Below are positions 57,350 to 64,000 of a DNA stretch of 64,000 bases, piece after piece (position 1 is the stretch's first letter; each line of letters starts with the position of its first letter). This DNA is from Proteles cristata cristata (taxonomy: Eukaryota > Chordata > Mammalia > Carnivora > Hyaenidae). A program made the translations under genes and the position numbers. The stretch lies in the NCBI GenBank assembly GCA_017311185.1, contig JAESUZ010003295.1, forward strand, positions 1 through 64,000, given 5' to 3'. Under the pieces are notes generated by a model that saw only the letters and a program-made list of their open reading frames with translations, was not told the origin of the DNA and searched no databases.

Positions 57350-58870
57350 AATAATAAAAATTAAGAAAAATTTTCTTTCCTAATGTCAGCCATAACAAAA
57401 TATGTTGTACAAGCCTCTTTTCTTTAGGAGGCTTAAGAAAAGGCCAAGAGTAATTTGCTTACTTTAGCTCATATTTAATTTGTTTCTGGACAGTACAGTG
57501 GGTCAGATCATTATTTCAATCAAGAAAATTGGTTACAGGGTTTTTCCTTCTTCATCTATGAAACATTCCCAGTAGATTTACTACTGATAAAAATGTCTGT
57601 GACCTGAATTCGTACTTGAATCCACAGTGGTTTGAGATTTAGGAGCAAACTTTGCTGAAAAGAAAAGAACCAGTGTCTCTGATAGTGACATAAACTCAGG
57701 AGTTGGGAGTCTGTTTGGGGATGAGTGTGGACTGGAGAGGCTCCTAGAATGACTGGGAGAGGAACACCCAATTAGGGTGAAGTCAGATGCAGACATTTTC
57801 CATACTCTGTACATCTCCCAACACCTTCACTTGGCAATACGGAGAGAATACAGTCTTTCTGAGGTGGCCATCAGCCCTGTTGTGTCACTGGGGCACCATT
57901 GTTGAGATGCTGAGGTGCTGAGGCCAGGTAGCAGGTCATCAGCAAAATGCTGGGGCTGCTGAAGGTATACTGCCTTGCTGCCCCAGAATCAGATTAGCTG
58001 CTTCTGCTTCTTTTAGTTTCCATTTACACTTCCCGTTGGCTGAGCCTAATCAGAAGCCACCAGCCTGGAAATCTGGGAAATGGCTCTACAGGCATCTAGG
58101 CAAAGTAATACAAAGCCAAGTACATAGGACAGATATGGGGCTGAGCATCAAATGAAAACAAATTGGTGTAATAGGTAAACTTGTAAACGTGATCCTTCTC
58201 AAGCAAGAAACAGAAACTAGTATGCATAAAACCAGGATTGAGAAGAGAGGATGGAAGGGAAGATGGGAATAAGGAGAATTTAAAGAACGCTTCGATACGT
58301 GTCAGAAGAACAAGGGAAGGAGAACTGCCATTGGGAAAACAGTAACTGGAAAACTCAGGTCTAGACAGGTACTGGCGCCCTCAGGTGGCCTGAGGGATTC
58401 ACTACATCAGTGAACATGGGAGTTTAAGGGGAAGTAGGGATCCTCTTACTCTATGCTGATGCAAGATATGCTCTGGGGGCCCGGGCTTCTTCCCCAATAT
58501 CTGGAATGCTCAGAAATTTCTAAGGAACTTCAAAGAATAGTCTTCATTTAGTGGACTTTTCTTCCCTTTTTATACCCATCCCATGTTGTCTCTGTTCCCA
58601 CTTGTGCACTGCCCTCTACAGACCTCTTCCAGAACTGGGGTTTGCTCCAAATTCACATAGATTCTTTCTTCTAAAGGAGATTTGACTTAAAATAATATTA
58701 TATAATAAACAAGTGAGACATTAATTGAAAATAGGCACTTGTCTAATTTTAGAATTACTTATAAGACTTGTTTCAGGTCTTTCCACAGTTTTCGCCTTAT
58801 TGCTGTTTTCCTATTTTGCCTACTTTGGGAATCTCATGCATTTTTAGTCAGTATCCTTATTCCCTTCAAT
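57350..58870. other. Downstream of OR unit D, no gene seen
   Basis: 57350-57430 still resembles the unit C downstream region (38580-38690) in inverted orientation (aatgtcagccataacaaaat). Beyond that the sequence is unique, of ordinary composition, with no conserved frame or repeat I recognise. Confidence 0.4.
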
Positions 58871-58879
58871 GGTATTATT

Positions 58880-59580
58880 GTCTTCAGAAGAGCAACAGGT
58901 AATTTTTCCTGCTGCAAAAATGGAAAGGCAGTGGAACAATATCTTCAAAGTGCTCTAAGAAAATAATTATCATCCTAAAATCTTATAGTCAAAAAATAGC
59001 TGTGCTATGCAAGGCAGATTTAAAGGCATTTCAAACAAAAAATAAGAACATCTGCCACCGGCGGAACTTCATTAAAGGAAAATTTTAAAAGTGTTTGTAG
59101 GCAGAAAGGTTAAAATCACAGATGTAATTTTCAAAATGCAGAAAGGAATGAAAATAAAAGACGTACACATGTGGGTAAATCTAAAAGAATATTGACAATA
59201 AAACAATAATATATGATAGGGCTCTATATATTTGTACCTGAATGTAATTAAAATTAGTGGAAAAAATAACATTTACTTTGGGAGGTATTGAATTAAAAGT
59301 ATCTAAGATAGTTTAATTGACAAAATGAAAGTAAAATTATCAATTAATATTAGGTTTTGATAAGTCAACAAACTGTAATTTCTAGGGTGGCCACCAGAAT
59401 TAGAAGAAAAGACTGTAAAACTTCTAAGCAAATGATGGGAAAAGAATGGTTGATAACAAATCATCCACAGAAGGGAAGAAATAAAATGTTAAAAAACTTA
59501 ACTGACAGAATAGAAAAAATTAGTAATGATATAGAAAATTGAAACATGATTAGCAAATTTACCTAATGAACTAATTACCC
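58880..59580 (+). mobile_element. Ancient L1/HAL1-type ORF1 fragment
   Basis: gcaacaggtaatttttcctg, aggcagtggaacaatatctt, caaagtgctctaagaaaata, aagatttaaaggcatttca and tctgccacc follow the order of the L1-type ORF1 3' region, then an AT-rich downstream stretch. Very eroded; the family assignment is tentative. Confidence 0.5.
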
Positions 59581-59611
59581 TACTGCACTGTACTACACAG
59601 AAGCAAATACT

Positions 59612-60053
59612 ATGTTTTCTTAAATTTTATTTTAATTCTAGTGTAGTTAATACACAGTGTTATATTAGTTTCAGGTATACAATATAGTGATTCAACAGTT
59701 CCATATATTAACCAGTGCTCATCATGATAAGTACTCTCTTAACCCCTTTCATCTATTTCATCCATGCCCCCCACTTCCCCTTTGGTAACCATCTGTTTGT
59801 TCTCTATAGTTAAGAGTCTGTTTTTTGGTTTGTCTCTTTTTCCTTTGTTCATTTGTTTTGTTTCTTAAATCCCACATATGAGTGAATTATGTGATATTTG
59901 TCTTTCTCTGACTTATTTCACTGAACATTATATTCTCTAGCTCCACCCATGTTGTTGCAAATGGCAAGATTTAATTCTTTTTTATGGCTGAATAATATGC
60001 CATTGTATATATGCCATTGTATATGTGCCATATGTGCCATATGAATAATATGC

Positions 60054-60110
<57 letters not shown>

Positions 60111-60243
60111 ACATCTAGGCACTGGGACTGCTTCCATAATTGGGCCATTGTAAATAATGCTGCAATAAACATAGGGTGCATATATTTCAAATTAGTGTTT
60201 TTATATTCTTTGGGTAAATACCCAGTAGTGTGGTTATTGGAGT
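59612..60243 (-). mobile_element. L1 3' end, minus, with expanded (TA)n
   Basis: Minus-strand 3' UTR (gtgttatattagtttcaggt, then cagtgctcatcatgataagt) to ORF2 end (aaataatgctgcaataaaca). A (TA)n tract of about 49 bases at 60059-60107 and partial duplications of tgccattgtata before it (59999-60058) interrupt the ORF2 text. Confidence 0.85.
60059..60107. repeat. (TA)n microsatellite
   Basis: About 24 uninterrupted TA units within the L1 fragment. Confidence 0.97.
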
Positions 60244-60244
60244 T

Positions 60245-61374
60245 GAATCATTCTTGATATCAGTGTTTCTCAGTGGCCAATCAATTACTTTCTTCAGGAT
60301 TACCTCAGCATGCAGAGTATAGGACGTATCCTCTATTCAACTGACATGTTTGCCCTTAGCTTTCTTGTGCACAAAATAATGGCACGAAACATAGAAATAT
60401 GGTCCTGCAGAAGGTCCGTGGTACTTTCTGTCATTTATGAAGATCCTGGATGAGTTCTGGGATGCCTGTAGTTCAGGTCACGTATGGAGCTGCTTTCCTC
60501 TTCTTCCTTTCATTCTGCTCATCTCCTAACTCTTGGTGTCTCTGAGCCACCCAGTGCCTTCAAACTACCTTCTGCAGAACTCCTTTGGCTTTTTTTTATA
60601 TAGGATATTTGGCTAAAAGCCATAATCATTATGGATTATTTTTAAATCAGTCATAATCATGGTTGATTATCTTTGCCAGGGTCAATTCTTCTTTTGGAAT
60701 ATTTTCTTAAAATCTTTAATTGTAAAACTTGAGAATTGCATATAAGATAAACGTGTTTAGTCCTCTTGCAACATTTTATTTTATTTTCAATCTATTTTCC
60801 AGTTATGATTCTTTAGGGTAATTTGGCCAATTTATCTCTTCCTTTTATTGGCATATTTTAACAAGTTTTATGAACTATGCAACACTCATTTGTGATTCAT
60901 TTCCTTTTTGAGGATTCTTGCCTTCCTTTTGCTATTTAAAAACCATTTTCATGCATACTTTATATGGTTTTATGAAACAAAACAGTGCCTACTCAAATCT
61001 TGTTCCCATATGGTAGTTATATTTTTCCCATTAATTTAAATTAAGAACAAAAATATGTGATGGATATGCCAGAGCATTTAAAAATTTTGTTGCACTTTAT
61101 TATTATAAAAGATTTTTATAATTGAAGACTATTAAATATTATATGAATAACACTAATTAGCTTTTAAATTTATAAAATGGATTTGAATAATAAATTATTT
61201 AAAAGAACAATGACCTAAATAAAGCTAGAAACACAGAAATAGTTATAATTATTTCCTTCTAAATTTGTCCACAGAAAATCTTTTTGTAATAGATTCTTAG
61301 ATGCATTTATTAACATACTATAATTATACCTAAGATTATATCATGAACATTTTCTCATGACTTCTTATTTTACT
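60245..61374. other. AT-rich stretch, nothing recognised
   Basis: No frame of note and no repeat family recognised. 60600-60670 contains a small imperfect inverted repetition of cataatcat/atgattat words. Confidence 0.35.
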
Positions 61375-61540
61375 TCTATTTTTTTAAAGTTTATTTTTGA
61401 GAGAGGGAGAGAGAGCATGCAAGCAGGGGAAGGGGAGAGAGTGCAGGCCTAATGGGGGTAGAACTCAGCAACCATGAGATCAGGACCTGAGCCAAAACCA
61501 AGAGTCAGATGCTTAACTGACTGGGTCAGTCAGGTGCTCC
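61375..61540 (-). mobile_element. CanSINE, partial and old, minus
   Basis: About 160 bp: tttttttaaagtttattttt, GA-rich, then a head ending gtcagtcaggtgctc. Short repeats catgacttct are at 61356-61365 and 61540-61549. Confidence 0.8.
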
Positions 61541-61889
61541 ATGACTTCTAATTAAATAAAGCCCCATATCCAATTATCATTCAGTTCCGTTAAGCACACA
61601 AGTCAAATCTGATGTAATAATCCTGCTGTCATTAACATGTCTTCAGCCTTTTACCATGATGACAATTTCTTTATTCATGCTAATAATTATTCCAAATTAT
61701 ATCTAGGATAGGTCCAATGAAATGTTCAATACTTCATTAAGCAATTTTAGCATGAAGTTTTCCCTATTTGTGGTTATTTCAAGAACCTAAACGCTTGCTA
61801 AAGGTTATGAACATCATTAAGATTCTTGATACTGCTCAATTTAAATGAGACAGTATTAAATCACTCCAATAGTAAATCAAATAGAGTTA

Positions 61890-62400
61890 TTGGTTTCTGT
61901 TTTTTCCCCTTGTTCCATTGAGGTATAAGAAACAAATAAAATTGGATTTATTTAAAGTATATAACCTGATGATTTGATATATGTGTACATTGTGATATGA
62001 CTACCAAAATGAACTTAATCAGCATATTCATCATCTCATGTGCGTGTGTGTATGTACAGAATGCTTAAGATCTGCTTTAAGTGTTTTCATGCATACAATT
62101 CCACATTACTCACCATAGTCACCATGCTGTACATTAGGTCCTCAGAACTTATTTGTCCTATAACTCAAAGTTTTAATACCCTTGATCTACAACTCCCATT
62201 TCCCTCTGGCAACCACCATTCTATTCTCTGTTTCTATGAAAAAGGTTTTTGCTTTTGTTGATTAGATTCCACAAATGAATGATCCCATACAATATTTTTC
62301 TTTTTCTCTCCGACATTGTACATCTAGCATAATGCCCTCCAGCTCCGTCCATGTTATTTCTTGTCTTTTTGATAGCAGCCATATTAACAGGTGTGGGGTG
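61890..62400 (-). mobile_element. Old L1 3' UTR fragment, minus
   Basis: ccattgaggtataagaaaca, then caaccaccattctattctct, then cgtccatgttatttcttgtc read as complement L1 3' UTR, similar in order to 570-1060. Confidence 0.75.
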
Positions 62401-62409
62401 ATATGCCTA

Positions 62410-62875
62410 TGGTGACAGCCTTGTAAATGACATCTTCCAGGGAACCACCAGACAGGTAAAATAATGACTGTTCTCTGGGAATGGTTGTGTCTGTGTGCAG
62501 GTCCTTAAAGGAACTCCATTCCTCCCCCTCTAGAAGTTACTAGTCTGCTGATTTTTACCATGATTGAGGGATGTTGTTTTCACATCTATTGCAGAGCTGG
62601 GGAGGGTGGAATGGAAGTAAGGCAATAAATGAAAGCACCACAAAGGTCTCTGCTGTTACCAAGATTCAGCCACGTTTCTTCATTAAATGTTTCAAGAATT
62701 GCTGCAAAACTGGTTAATTTCCAGAGTTTTGAAAAAGTTGATTCGACCATTTTTACCTGTTCTCTTTATCTTTATGGAAGAAAGAATTTTAGGAGGAATT
62801 TACTCCACCATTTTTGCAGACTTCCCTCCTCAAATACATTTTGCATATTGCCTTTGAATTCCTGGACCTTGGTAA
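62410..62875. other. Non-genic stretch, possible old repeat
   Basis: A plus frame at 62629-62883 exists but shows no family resemblance. The 62640-62870 text resembles a degenerate interspersed repeat that I cannot name with confidence. Confidence 0.3.
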
Positions 62876-62879
62876 ATTG

Positions 62880-63240
62880 CTAAGTAGTTCTGTTTGTAAG
62901 TTTCTTTGGACTTTCTACATACTTACTAATGTCACTTGCAGATTGAAAACGGTTTTATCTTTTTTTTTTCATTTTTATGCTCTTTGATTTTTTTTCCTAC
63001 CTGATTGAACTAAATATAAATGACAGTGCAATGTTGAATGGAACAAGTAATAGTATAATTCTAGTCTTGTTCTTAGGGGAAAAGATTTCAATGTTTCACA
63101 GTAAAGTATTATATTAGTGGCAGGTTTGTTACAAAGAATTCTATGGCTTGTTTCCTGAGAGTTTTGTTTTATTTTCTAAATCAGGAATCAATGTCAAATT
63201 TTATCAAGGAGTTTTTCAACATTTATAACATAATTATCTT
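62880..63240 (-). mobile_element. Old L1 ORF2 fragment, minus
   Basis: tatgctctttgatttttttt, tacctgattgaactaaatat, tgcaatgttgaatggaacaa and attttatcaaggag follow the minus-strand order of the L1 reverse-transcriptase region (compare 3690-3990), with many changes. Confidence 0.6.
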
Positions 63241-63249
63241 CTTTATTTT

Positions 63250-63720
63250 TTTAAGTGGTAAAATACTGATTCATTTTTCCAATTTTGGGGGAAATAATTT
63301 TAAATTAAGAAAAGGTTAAAATGATAGTGCAGAGAGTTTGTATGCCCTTCTTTCCCAGCTCCTATTCAGCTTTCCCTAATGTTGACATCTTACATAACCA
63401 TGGTACATTTCTCAAGAAATTAATATGAGAACAATACTATGACCTAAATTACCAACTTTATCCAGTTTTCACCTGTTTTCTCCACTAATATTCTTTACTG
63501 TTTCAGATACAATTCAAGATACTATGTGCACTTAACCATCATCTCTTTAGTCTTATTCAATTATGAGAGTTTCTCAGGCTGTCCTTGTTTATCATGGCTT
63601 TGATAATTTTCGAGAGTACTGTTTAGGTATTTTCTAGAATGTCCCTCAGTTTTGATTTGTCCATAGTTTTCTTGTGATTAGACTGAGGTAATGGCTTTGG
63701 GAAGAAAATCACAAAGGTGA
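63250..63720 (-). mobile_element. Possible ancient L1 3' UTR sequence
   Basis: Text such as gttgacatcttacataacca and ttatccagttttcacctgtt resembles old L1M-type 3' UTR on the minus strand. Low certainty. 63720-64000 shows nothing further. Confidence 0.35.
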
Positions 63721-64000
63721 AATACCCTTTACATCACATCATTTCAGGGAGTGTATGTATGATAAAAACATGATTTATCACTGATGATGTTATGCTTGAT
63801 TACTTAATTAAAATGGTATCTGTGACTCTTGTCCATTGTAAAGTTATTATTTTTCCCTGTCTGTACTTTGTTATTTGGAAATGAGTTACTAAGTTCAGAC
63901 AACACTAAAGAGGAAGAGAATTACATCATTACCTCCCAAATGTACGACTACTTACATATATTATTTGGAATTCTGTAAATATTTGTCCCTTATCTCTAAG

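Overview
This is vertebrate, specifically mammalian, genomic DNA. It is AT-rich, dominated by LINE-1 (L1) and tRNA-derived SINE retrotransposons, and has no bacterial-style gene packing. The SINEs carry a tRNA-Lys-like head reading ggggcgcctgggtggctcag or its complement, with B-box-like gttcgagcc, a CT-rich middle and an aataaataaacatt(a)n tail. This is the carnivore CanSINE group in its non-canine form, so a feliform carnivore, most likely a felid, is the best guess (inference from repeat type).

The only protein-coding genes I can support are olfactory receptors (ORs), all resembling mammalian OR family 8 subfamily S (OR8S1-like, recognised from memory). Two are intact single-exon coding regions on the minus strand: 25847-26773 (308 aa) and 38726-39661 (311 aa). 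A third, 10132-11100 (minus), is full length except for one in-frame TGA at codon 164. A fourth, 56315-57261 (plus), is heavily decayed.

These receptors belong to repeated units. Each unit has an OR coding exon, a 3-5.5 kb intron-like block, and a short conserved segment that looks like a 5' noncoding exon with a GTAAGT donor. Several kb of further shared upstream sequence follow. Units A (about 9.5-17.7 kb), B (25.8-32.6 kb) and C (38.6-47.5 kb) are head-to-tail. The first ~555 bases of the window look like the far end of another unit, whose OR would lie to the left. Unit D (50.3-57.4 kb) is inverted, and inside it an intronic block (about 53.84-55.41 kb) has been flipped back, exactly between two inverted copies of the same L1 3' end. 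The three A-C coding exons each have a splice acceptor 15-16 nt before the ATG. In unit D both the donor (GT to AT) and the acceptor (AG to TG) are lost.

The rest is mobile DNA. It includes a full-length but frameshifted L1 (1715-8660, minus) with a perfect 15-bp target-site duplication (TSD), inserted in an older L1. There are two 5'-inverted (twin-primed) L1s (18830-21773 and 34993-35674), several 5'-truncated L1 tails with TSDs, about 18 CanSINEs, MIR fragments, one probable solo LTR, and microsatellites. I found no RNA genes (other than tRNA-derived SINE heads), CRISPR arrays or operons. The notable content is duplication, inversion and decay of an OR8S cluster rather than a new molecular system. 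All homologies were judged by eye from the sequence; no alignment program was run.
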